This document shows positions 1-8,697 of a stretch of 36,953 nucleotides of DNA, one piece after another (the stretch's first letter is position 1; every line of letters begins with the position of its first letter). Below the pieces are notes generated by a model, which worked only from the letters and a program-made list of their open reading frames with translations, searched no databases and had not been told where the DNA came from. Both the position numbers and the translations under genes were made by a program. Source of the DNA: RPQJ01 sp035691185 (lineage in GTDB: Bacteria; Pseudomonadota; Gammaproteobacteria; Steroidobacterales; Steroidobacteraceae); NCBI GenBank assembly GCA_035691185.1, contig DASSJN010000236.1, positions 1 through 36,953 of the forward strand, given 5' to 3'.

Positions 1-2
1 AC

Positions 3-410
3 ATGGGTCCGATGCTGGTCGGCACCGTGCTGCTCGCGATCGTCGCCAATTCGTACGAACTGCTCTGCACCGCGGGCTTTCCGATGGTGTACACGCTGAC
101 ATTGACCCGGGCGCACGACCTGGCGACGTGGCAGTACTACGTCTGGCTCGCCGTCTACAACGTCATCTACGTGGTCCCGCTGCTCGCGATCGTCGTCGTC
201 TTCACGAAGACCATGGGCGCGCGCAAGCTCAGCGAGGCGGAGGGGCGCCTGCTCAAGCTGGTGTCCGGCTTCATGATGCTCGGGTTCGCGCTGGTGCTGC
301 TCTTCGCGCCCGCGATGCTGACGAACGCGCTGGTCTCGATCGGCGTCCTGGCGCTGGCGGTGCTCGCCTCGATCGTGATCGCGAAGCTGGCCACCCCCAG
401 GGCGGCCTGA
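3..410 (+). CDS. C-terminal part of a polytopic membrane protein (CcdA/DsbD-like, tentative)
   Basis: This is the 3' end of a gene cut by the window edge. The frame is open to the first bases, so the ATG at 3 is probably internal. About 135 residues are visible with four strongly hydrophobic segments. A conserved-looking stretch, NSYELLCTAGFPMVY, places one cysteine beside a Gly-Phe-Pro turn. That pattern resembles membrane proteins of the CcdA/DsbD thiol-electron-transfer type and redoxin-linked relatives, where a cysteine at a helix turn carries electrons across the membrane. Only one cysteine is visible, so a redox role is a guess from the motif and not shown. The gene ends 77 bp before the FAD oxidase on the same strand. 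The membrane topology is convincing; the family is not. Confidence 0.6.
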   Translation: MGPMLVGTVLLAIVANSYELLCTAGFPMVYTLTLTRAHDLATWQYYVWLAVYNVIYVVPLLAIVVVFTKTMGARKLSEAEGRLLKLVSGFMMLGFALVLLFAPAMLTNALVSIGVLALAVLASIVIAKLATPRAA

Positions 411-487
411 CCGACCGGCGGATCTGGGCCCGGCCAGGGTTCTGCTCGACCGGGGTCCGACCGCGATTCCGATAGACTCGCGGGACG

Positions 488-1927
<1,440 letters not shown>

Positions 1928-1946
1928 CCCCGACGAGGCTCGCGAC

Positions 1947-4900
1947 ATGGACACCGTTCGCCGCGTCCTCCGCTCGAAGGTCACCTGGGTCGTCGCGGGC
2001 ATCGGCCTGCTGATCGGCGTCTATGCCCTGCTCGGGTTCCACGCGGCGCCCCGGCTGGTGCGCGGCCAGGCCATCGATTTCGTGCGCGAGACCTACGGCC
2101 GCAACCTCGAACTGGGCGATATCCGCATCCACCCGTTCAAGCTGCAGGCCGAGGTGCACGATCTGTCGCTGCCGGATGCCGACGGCTCACCGATGCTCGC
2201 CTTCCGACGACTGTTCGTCGACTTCGAGGCCGTCTCGTCCGTGTGGGAGCGCGCATTCGTGTTCCGCGAGGTCACGCTCGACGCGCCGGACGCGCGCGCG
2301 ATCCTGCGCAAGGACGGCTCGCTCAACCTCGCCGACCTCGTGCCGCCGGACGACGAAGAGGCAGACGAGGGTCCGCTGCCCGCCGTCTGGATCCAGTCGT
2401 TCGCGCTGACGGGTGGAACGGTCTACCTGCTCAACGACCTGCGCCGTCGGCCGGTGCAGCGACATTTCTCGCCCGTGACGTTTTCGCTGCAGGATTTCCG
2501 CACGACGCCCGAAGGCGGCGGCTTCCGCCTCGCCGCACGCAGCCGGCAGGACGAGCTCTTCGAATGGAAGGGCCGCTTCGCGCTCGAGCCACGGATCAGC
2601 TCGACCGGCGAGTTCTCGATCACGGACCTGCGCGTGCCGGGCCTCGCCGAATTCATCGGCGACGACCTGCCGTTCCGGCTCCCGCGCGGCGAGATCGACC
2701 TCGGCGGGAGCTATGAGCTCGACGTCGGCGACACCGTTTCGCTCGATGTCGCGCTGCCGCGGATCGTGATGTCCGATCTCGCCTTGCGCGCGCGCGGTGT
2801 CGAGGAAGATTGGGTCGCGATCCCGTCGATCGAGATCTCCGACACGAAACTCGCCGTGCCCGCCTCGACCGTGGCGGTCGATCGCGTCGCGGTGCAGGGG
2901 CTCACCGCGAAAGCCTGGATGGACGCCGACGGCACGCTCTCGATCGATCGACTGTTTGCCGCGGCGCCGGCGACCGCTACGGAGCGAGCGACCTCGACCG
3001 CGTCGGCGACGACCGCGACGACGACGGTCACTGCTGCTTCGGGCGACACCAGCAATGACCTGCGCCTGACCGTCGGCCGCGTCGAGCTGCGCAGTGCTGC
3101 ACTGGATTTCGAGGACCGCACCGTCGAGCCCGCGGCGCGCTTCGTGCTCTCGCCGTTCGACGTCTCGGTGCGCAACGCGAGCCTCGACCTGACGCGACCG
3201 CTGCCGGTCGAATTCGCGACGACCGTCAACGGTGCCGCGCGACTGTCGGGCGCCGGCGAAGTCATGCCCGGGGACGCCGCCGTCGACGTCGCGATCGAGC
3301 TCGCGGGGTTCGAGGTCGCCGACCTCCAGTCGTACGCGAACGGCGCCACCGACCTGACGATCCGTCGCGGCACGATCGACGCCCGCGGACGCTTCACGAC
3401 GATGCCGCCGGGCAGCGGCAAACCCGAGCTCGGCTTCACCGGCGACGTCGCCATCGCGGGTTTCCGTTCGACGGACAACGCCCTCGAGCAGGATTTCCTC
3501 AACTTCGAGCGCGTCGAGCTCGAGCAGCTGCGCTTCGCACTCGCGCCCGACGTGCTCAGCATCGACCGCGTGCGGGTCGTCCGGCCGTTCGCCCGCGTGA
3601 TCGTGAGTTCGGACCAGGTGCTGAACGTCGCGGCCGTGTTCGATCCGGAGGGCACCGCCGCCGCGCTCGCGCAGCGCAAGGCCGAGGCCGCGCGCAAGTC
3701 CGCGGAGTCCTCGCGCCGGAAGACGCGGGCGGAGGTACGGGCGGAGAAGCGTGCTGCGGCGGCCGCGGCGAAGGCGCGCGCCCAGGCGCCTCCGCCGCGC
3801 GCGCCGGAACTGCGCGAGACGGGCATGCCGATCCGCGTCCGCGAAGTGAGCGTGGTCGGCGGCACCATGGATTTCGCCGATTACAGCGTGCAGCCGAACT
3901 TCGCGGCGGCCGTGCAGGCGCTCGGCGGCAAGGTGACGGGGTTGTCGAGCGACCCGAACGCGCGCGCGACCGTCAAGCTCGCGGGCAACGTGGGTGAGTT
4001 CTCGCCGGTCCACATCGAGGGCACCACGCAGCCGTTCGCATTCGACCGCTACACCGACATCGGCCTGCGTTTCGAGAACATCTCGCTGCCGGTCTTCAAC
4101 CCGTACTCCGGCAAGTTTGCCGGCTACAACATCGCCAAGGGCAAGCTCACGACGGACCTGCGCTACCAGATCGACGCGCGCAAGCTCGATGCGCAGCACC
4201 GGATCCGCATCGACCAGCTCGAGTGGGGCGAGGCCACGGCCGCCAAGGGCGAAGCGACGCTGCCGGTCAAGTTCGCAACCTCGCTGCTCAAGGACGCCGA
4301 CGGCGTGATCAGCCTCGACATCCCGGTGTCGGGCACGCTCGACGACCCGGCGTTCCGGGTCGGGCCGATCGTCTGGCAGGTGATCAAGAACCTGCTGACC
4401 AAGGCCGTCACGGCGCCGTTCAAGGCGCTCGGCGCGCTGTTCAAGGGCGCCGAGGAGGCCCAGTTCGTCGACTTCGCGCCGGGCGGCTCCGAGGTCGACG
4501 CGACGACGACGGAGCGCCTCGGCGCCCTCGGCAAGAGCCTCGCGCCGAAGCCGGACCTGCGGCTCGAGGTGCCGATCGGCGTCGACGCGGGCCTCGACGG
4601 CCAGGCCCTCGCACAGGCGCGCTACGAGCAGGAATTGCAGGGTGCCATGCGTGCCGTGCTGCTCGGCAAGCGGCGCCGTGCGGACGCAGCGCCGGCGTTA
4701 CCCGCCTTCGACACGCTCGAGCCCGACCGCAAGGTCGACGTGCTGACGTCGTTGTACCGGCAACTTGCCGGCGCGGCACCGGCGATCCCAGAGGTCGCCG
4801 TGGAACCTGACGGCAACCTGTCGCGCAGGGAGCGCAAGGCGCGCGAGGTGCAGGCATCGCTCGACTGGCTCGAGGCGGAGTGCCGCAAGCGTGCCCTTGC

Positions 4901-5063
4901 CTCGCCCAGCGACCTCGAGCGCCTCGGCCAGCTCCGCGGCGAGGCGATCCAGAAAGCATTGCTCCTCGACACGGGCCTGGCACCGGGTCGTGTCTTCCTG
5001 ACCCGCGCCGGCAAGGTCACCGCGAATGCGCCGTACGTGCGCTTCGAACTCGCGGTGAAATGA
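1947..5063 (+). CDS. DUF748 / AsmA-like envelope protein
   Basis: A 1038-residue protein with one N-terminal membrane anchor (residues about 12-32) followed by long beta-rich repeats typical of the AsmA/DUF748 group. These proteins sit in the inner membrane and project into the periplasm; several relatives take part in lipid transport or outer-membrane homeostasis. A Thr/Ala-rich linker lies near residues 345-372. A Lys/Arg/Ala-rich, probably coiled-coil stretch ending in a proline run lies near 570-620, just before the conserved block that begins MPIRVREVSVVGGTMDFADY. The segment around 830-850, DFAPGGSEVD followed by LGALGKSLAPKP, resembles the OmpA-like ending seen in DUF748 proteins. The stop codon lies inside the 3' end of tesB on the other strand (47-bp tail-to-tail overlap). 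The precise cellular job is unknown. Confidence 0.85.
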   Translation: MDTVRRVLRSKVTWVVAGIGLLIGVYALLGFHAAPRLVRGQAIDFVRETYGRNLELGDIRIHPFKLQAEVHDLSLPDADGSPMLAFRRLFVDFEAVSSVWERAFVFREVTLDAPDARAILRKDGSLNLADLVPPDDEEADEGPLPAVWIQSFALTGGTVYLLNDLRRRPVQRHFSPVTFSLQDFRTTPEGGGFRLAARSRQDELFEWKGRFALEPRISSTGEFSITDLRVPGLAEFIGDDLPFRLPRGEIDLGGSYELDVGDTVSLDVALPRIVMSDLALRARGVEEDWVAIPSIEISDTKLAVPASTVAVDRVAVQGLTAKAWMDADGTLSIDRLFAAAPATATERATSTASATTATTTVTAASGDTSNDLRLTVGRVELRSAALDFEDRTVEPAARFVLSPFDVSVRNASLDLTRPLPVEFATTVNGAARLSGAGEVMPGDAAVDVAIELAGFEVADLQSYANGATDLTIRRGTIDARGRFTTMPPGSGKPELGFTGDVAIAGFRSTDNALEQDFLNFERVELEQLRFALAPDVLSIDRVRVVRPFARVIVSSDQVLNVAAVFDPEGTAAALAQRKAEAARKSAESSRRKTRAEVRAEKRAAAAAAKARAQAPPPRAPELRETGMPIRVREVSVVGGTMDFADYSVQPNFAAAVQALGGKVTGLSSDPNARATVKLAGNVGEFSPVHIEGTTQPFAFDRYTDIGLRFENISLPVFNPYSGKFAGYNIAKGKLTTDLRYQIDARKLDAQHRIRIDQLEWGEATAAKGEATLPVKFATSLLKDADGVISLDIPVSGTLDDPAFRVGPIVWQVIKNLLTKAVTAPFKALGALFKGAEEAQFVDFAPGGSEVDATTTERLGALGKSLAPKPDLRLEVPIGVDAGLDGQALAQARYEQELQGAMRAVLLGKRRRADAAPALPAFDTLEPDRKVDVLTSLYRQLAGAAPAIPEVAVEPDGNLSRRERKAREVQASLDWLEAECRKRALASPSDLERLGQLRGEAIQKALLLDTGLAPGRVFLTRAGKVTANAPYVRFELAVK

Positions 5064-5910
5064 CGCGCATGAGGCCTTCCTGCGCCGTGCTGGCGACCAG
5101 GCGGCCGGCACGGTCGAAGAGACGGCCGAACGCCATGCCGCGCGCACCGCTGCTGCTCGGGCTGATCGTCGCGTAGAGCAGCCAGTCGTCGATCCGGAAT
5201 GGCCGATGGAACCACAGGCCGTGGTCGAGGCTCGCGAGCAGGACCTGCTCGCGGTGATACGAAAGGCCGTGCGGCAGCGTCGCCGTCTCGAGCAAGTTGT
5301 AGTCCGAGACGTACGCGAGCAGGCAGCGGTGCAGTGCGTCGTCCGGTGGGCAGGCCCCGGCCAGCCGGAACCAGACGTGGCGCACGCCCGGGCGCGGCGC
5401 ACCGTCCGCGACCACACCCTCGACCGACCGGAACTCGAACGGACGGTCGCGCTCCCAGAACCGCCGCTGCTGCTCCGGCATCTCGTCGAGGTGAGTGCGC
5501 ATGGTCGCCGTCAGGTCCGGGAGCCGCTCCGGCGGCGTCACCTCCGGCGCCGGCACCTGGTGATCCGGTCCCGGTTCGTCGACCTGGAACGACGCCGAGA
5601 GGTGGAAAATCTGCTGGCCGTGCTGAATCGCGACGACGCGACGGTTGGTGAAGCTCGCGCCATCGCGGCTGCGGTCGACTTCGTAGACGATCGGCGCGGT
5701 GAAATCGCCGCGGCGCAGGAAGTACGAGTGCAGCGAGTGCACGCGCCGTTCCGGCTCGACGGTCCGGGTCGCCGCCATGAGCGCCTGGCCGAGCACCTGC
5801 CCGCCGAAGACCTGCGGGCTGCCGATGTCGCGGCTCTCGCCGCGGAACAGGTTGATTTCGAGGCGCTCGAGATCCAGCAGCCGCAGCAGGTCGGCGAGGA
5901 CCTGGGTCAC
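5017..5910 (-). CDS. tesB: Acyl-CoA thioesterase II
   Basis: A 297-residue double-hotdog thioesterase that hydrolyses medium- and long-chain acyl-CoA to free fatty acid and CoA in the cytoplasm. The N-terminal hotdog shows FGGQVLGQALMAA and VHSLHSYFLRRGD. The C-terminal hotdog contains YVSDYNLLETA, holding the catalytic aspartate, and SLDHGLWFHRPFRIDDW. Length is slightly above the usual 285-290 because the C-terminus runs about 15 residues past the conserved QEGLMRV ending, into the overlap with the DUF748 gene. The FNR-type reductase upstream on the same strand stops 7 bp before the tesB start, so the two probably form an operon. Confidence 0.94.
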   Translation of the reverse strand: MTQVLADLLRLLDLERLEINLFRGESRDIGSPQVFGGQVLGQALMAATRTVEPERRVHSLHSYFLRRGDFTAPIVYEVDRSRDGASFTNRRVVAIQHGQQIFHLSASFQVDEPGPDHQVPAPEVTPPERLPDLTATMRTHLDEMPEQQRRFWERDRPFEFRSVEGVVADGAPRPGVRHVWFRLAGACPPDDALHRCLLAYVSDYNLLETATLPHGLSYHREQVLLASLDHGLWFHRPFRIDDWLLYATISPSSSGARGMAFGRLFDRAGRLVASTAQEGLMRVISPRVRSARTAHSR

Positions 5911-5917
5911 GCGTGGC

Positions 5918-6982
5918 TCACTCGGCAGCGACGCCGAGTCGCTTCTGCATGATGGGGCTCGTCGTCGTGTACTGCAGGTGCACCTTCTTGGCCGGGTTGA
6001 GGTGTTCGGCGATCGCGAAGGCCGCGAGCGCCGCCTCGTGGAATCCGCTCAGGATCAGCTTCTTCTTGCCCGGGTACGTGTTGATGTCGCCGATCGCGAA
6101 GATGCCGGGCACGCTGGTCTGGAACTTCGCGGTGTCGACCCTGATCGCCTTCTTCTCGAGCTCGAATCCCCACTCGGCGATCGGGCCGAGCTTCGGGTGC
6201 AGGCCGAAGAACGCGAGCAGGTGGTCGGCCTCGACGTCCTGCATCCGGCCGTCGGTGCGCTTGATCGTGACGCCCCTCAGGCGGCCTCCGTCGGCCTTGA
6301 TCGCCGCGGCGACGCCCTCGACGTATTCCATCTTGCCGGCCGCGACGAGTTCCTTCATGCGCGCGACCGACGCCGGCGCGGCACGGAACTCGCTGCGCCG
6401 GTGGACGTGCACGATGCTCTTCGCCTTGCCGTTCAGGTCGATCACCCAGTCGAGCGCCGAATCGCCGCCGCCGAAGATGACCAGCCGCTGGCCGTGGAAG
6501 TCCGCGGCGCTCCGCACGCGGTAATGCACCTGCGCGTCCTCGAACGCGTCGCAGCCCTCCAGCCCAAGCCGGCGCGGCTGGAACGAGCCCAGCCCCGCGG
6601 CGATGACCACGGCCTTGGCGAGGAACGCCGAGCCGGCGGCGGTACGGAGGAAGAAGCGCCCGTCGTCGCGCCTCGCGAGCTCGGTCACCTCCTCGCCGAA
6701 GTGGAACACCGGGTGCATCGGCTCGACCTGCTTCATCAGGCGGTCGACGAGTTCCTGCGCGCCGCAGACGGGCAATGCGGGAATGTCGTATATCGGTTTG
6801 TCCGGATACAGCTCGGCGCACTGGCCGCCGGGATGCCGGAGGGTGTCGACGATGTGGCTCTTGATGCCGAGCAGGCCGAGTTCGAACACCTGGAACAGGC
6901 CTGCAGGCCCGGCGCCGATGATCAGCGCGTCGGTCTCGATCGGGGCGGTGGTCTGGGCGGCGTCGGGGCGGGAAACGGACAA
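5918..6982 (-). CDS. Ferredoxin/flavodoxin-NADP+ reductase, type 2 (thioredoxin-reductase-like)
   Basis: A 354-residue FAD/NADPH flavoprotein that moves electrons between NADPH and ferredoxin or flavodoxin. The FAD motif GAGPAGLFQVFELG is near the N-terminus, followed by HPGGQCAELYPDKPIYDIP. The NADPH motif FGGGDSALDW is in the middle and the second FAD contact GIFAIGDINTYPGKKKL near the C-terminus. It lacks the CXXC pair of true thioredoxin reductases, which fits the YumC-like type-2 reductases. The frame stays open upstream to 7159, but that part is not protein-like. A TTG at 6980-6982 follows a GGAGG (6990-6994) by 7 nt, and I take this as the start. It diverges from hemN across a 208-bp region holding an ANR/DNR-type box, so anaerobic control is possible for both genes. 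Confidence 0.9.
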   Translation of the reverse strand: MSVSRPDAAQTTAPIETDALIIGAGPAGLFQVFELGLLGIKSHIVDTLRHPGGQCAELYPDKPIYDIPALPVCGAQELVDRLMKQVEPMHPVFHFGEEVTELARRDDGRFFLRTAAGSAFLAKAVVIAAGLGSFQPRRLGLEGCDAFEDAQVHYRVRSAADFHGQRLVIFGGGDSALDWVIDLNGKAKSIVHVHRRSEFRAAPASVARMKELVAAGKMEYVEGVAAAIKADGGRLRGVTIKRTDGRMQDVEADHLLAFFGLHPKLGPIAEWGFELEKKAIRVDTAKFQTSVPGIFAIGDINTYPGKKKLILSGFHEAALAAFAIAEHLNPAKKVHLQYTTTSPIMQKRLGVAAE

Positions 6983-6989
6983 GGCGGAA

Positions 6990-6994
6990 CCTCC
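6990..6994 (-). promoter_or_regulatory. Shine-Dalgarno site fixing a TTG start
   Basis: Read on the minus strand this is GGAGG, with 7 nt to the TTG at 6980-6982. No ATG or GTG nearby in the same frame has comparable spacing. The site therefore decides the start of the ferredoxin/flavodoxin-NADP+ reductase. Confidence 0.7.
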
Positions 6995-7120
6995 GTGAGG
7001 GACGCGCAATCTTAACGGAAGCCGACCGCGCTTCCCCACGGTCGCACCGCTCTGGAGGCAGCTTGCTATATTGGTGCATTCGGCATGTACCGATTGCCCG
7101 AACGCGTCCAATTCCCATCC

Positions 7121-7162
7121 TTGATGCACGTCAAGGCAGGCCGCCCGCGTCGAGCGCATGCT
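7121..7162 (+). promoter_or_regulatory. ANR/DNR-type box and -10 of hemN
   Basis: TTGATGCACGTCAA at 7121-7134 matches the Crp/Fnr-family pattern TTGA-N6-TCAA exactly and the FNR consensus TTGAT-N4-ATCAA with one change. Its centre is 7127.5. A class II activator site centred at -41.5 predicts a start near 7169 and a -10 at about 7157-7162, where CATGCT (3 of 6 consensus positions) is found. hemN begins at 7191, leaving a leader of about 22 nt. Anaerobic control of hemN by FNR/ANR proteins is well established in other proteobacteria. The box could also serve the divergent reductase gene. Confidence 0.7.
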
Positions 7163-7190
7163 CGCGTCGCAGCCGCACGCAGGAACACAG

Positions 7191-8585
7191 ATGACCCAGC
7201 AGATCCGGTTCGACGAAGACCTCGTCCGACGTTACGACCGCTCCGGCCCGCGCTACACGTCGTACCCCACGGCCGTGCAGTTCACCGACAAGTTCGGCAT
7301 TCCGGAATATCGCGCCGTCGCGCTCGCGAGCAACCAGGACCCGATCCCGCGCCAGCTCTCGCTCTACGTCCACATCCCGTTCTGCTCGAGCCCGTGCTTC
7401 TACTGCGGCTGCACCAAGGTCATCACGCGCAACCATGAGAAGGCCGAGGCCTACCTCTACCGCCTGCACCGCGAGGTCGAGATGCAGGGGGAGCTCTACG
7501 ACCGTGACCGCGTCGTCGAGCAACTGCATTTCGGCGGCGGCACGCCGACGTTCCTGACGTCGCTCGAGATCGAGCGGCTGGTCGAGAAACTCGGCGCGCA
7601 TTTCCAGCTCTCGACGCACCCGGACCGCGAGTTCTCCATCGAGCTCGACCCGCGCACGATCACCTCCGACACGCTGCGCGACCTGTACCGGATCGGCTTC
7701 AACCGCTGCAGCCTCGGCGTGCAGGACTTCGATCCGGCCGTGCAGGAGGCTGTCAACCGCATCCAGTCGGTCCCCGACACGCTGCGGCTGATCCGCGAAG
7801 CGCGTGAGTTCGGCTTCAACTCGGTCAGCGTCGACCTGATCTACGGCCTGCCCAGGCAGTCGGTGGAGGGCTTCGGCAGGACGCTCGACACGGTGCTGGC
7901 GGCGCGGCCGAACCGCTTTGCCGTCTACGGCTACGCCCACATGCCGCAGATGTTCAAGCCGCAGCGGCAGATCAAGGTCGAGGACCTCGCCACGCCCGAG
8001 ACGCGACTCAAGCTGCTCGGCCTCACGATCGACAAGCTCTCCGAGGCCGGCTACGTCTACATCGGCATGGACCACTTCGCGCTGCCCGACGACGAACTCG
8101 TGCTCGCGCAGCGCAACGGCACGCTGCACCGCAATTTCCAGGGTTATTCCACGCGGGGCTACCTCGACCTGATCGGCCTCGGCGTGAGCTCGATCGGCAA
8201 GGTCGGCGACAACTACATCCAGAACCTGAAGACGCTGCCGGAGTACTACGGGGCGCTCGATCGCGGCGAACTGCCCGTGCACCGCGGCTACGCCATGACG
8301 CGCGACGACATCGTCCGCCGCGACGTGATCCAGCAGATCATGTGCTACGGCGTGCTCGACTTCGACGCGACGGCCAGGCGTCAGCGCATCGACTTCCGGC
8401 AGTATTTCGCGAGCGAACTCGCAGCGCTCGAGCCGATGGTGGCGGACGGTCTCGCCGAATGGGCGGAACCGGGGCTGCGCGTGCTGCCGGCCGGCCGGCT
8501 GCTGCTGCGCCACCTCGCGATGGCGTTCGACGCCTACCTGCCTGCCGTCCAGGCCTCCGGTCAACGCTTCAGCAAGGCCATCTGA
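7191..8585 (+). CDS. hemN: Oxygen-independent coproporphyrinogen III oxidase
   Basis: A 464-residue radical SAM enzyme that decarboxylates coproporphyrinogen III to protoporphyrinogen IX without oxygen, in the cytoplasm. The N-terminus has RYDRSGPRYTSYPTA, typical of true HemN. YVHIPFCSSPCFYCGC then supplies the CX3CX2C cluster ligands plus the extra cysteine found in HemN. FGGGTPTFL and the HemN C-terminal domain with HRGYAMTRDD follow. Length matches the E. coli-type enzyme, and the RYTSYP N-terminus argues against the HemW class. The frame opens at 7158, but the ATG at 7191, preceded by AGGA about 8-10 nt upstream, gives the conserved N-terminus MTQQIRFDEDLV. The low-oxygen box upstream suits an enzyme needed to make haem for denitrification cytochromes. 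Confidence 0.95.
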   Translation: MTQQIRFDEDLVRRYDRSGPRYTSYPTAVQFTDKFGIPEYRAVALASNQDPIPRQLSLYVHIPFCSSPCFYCGCTKVITRNHEKAEAYLYRLHREVEMQGELYDRDRVVEQLHFGGGTPTFLTSLEIERLVEKLGAHFQLSTHPDREFSIELDPRTITSDTLRDLYRIGFNRCSLGVQDFDPAVQEAVNRIQSVPDTLRLIREAREFGFNSVSVDLIYGLPRQSVEGFGRTLDTVLAARPNRFAVYGYAHMPQMFKPQRQIKVEDLATPETRLKLLGLTIDKLSEAGYVYIGMDHFALPDDELVLAQRNGTLHRNFQGYSTRGYLDLIGLGVSSIGKVGDNYIQNLKTLPEYYGALDRGELPVHRGYAMTRDDIVRRDVIQQIMCYGVLDFDATARRQRIDFRQYFASELAALEPMVADGLAEWAEPGLRVLPAGRLLLRHLAMAFDAYLPAVQASGQRFSKAI

Positions 8586-8613
8586 CCGCCGCCGGCAATC
8601 CCGCGTCACCGCC

Positions 8614-8630
8614 GGCCCGGCGTCCGGGCC
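8614..8630 (+). other. Stem-loop after hemN
   Basis: GGCCCGG and CCGGGCC form a perfect 7-bp stem with a 3-nt loop, 28 bp after the hemN stop. No T-run follows, so it is at best a weak or Rho-assisted end of the hemN transcript. It may instead protect the 3' end. Confidence 0.3.
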
Positions 8631-8697
8631 GCCCACTCTGGTCGTGCGGGACGATTGCGCGCACACTCGCTGCCCCCAGGGGTGCGATGACCGGTCG

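Noticed and set aside
5918..7159. Longer start for the ferredoxin/flavodoxin-NADP+ reductase
   Set aside because: The extra 59 residues are not family-like and run through the hemN control region. A TTG with well-spaced GGAGG fits the family N-terminus.
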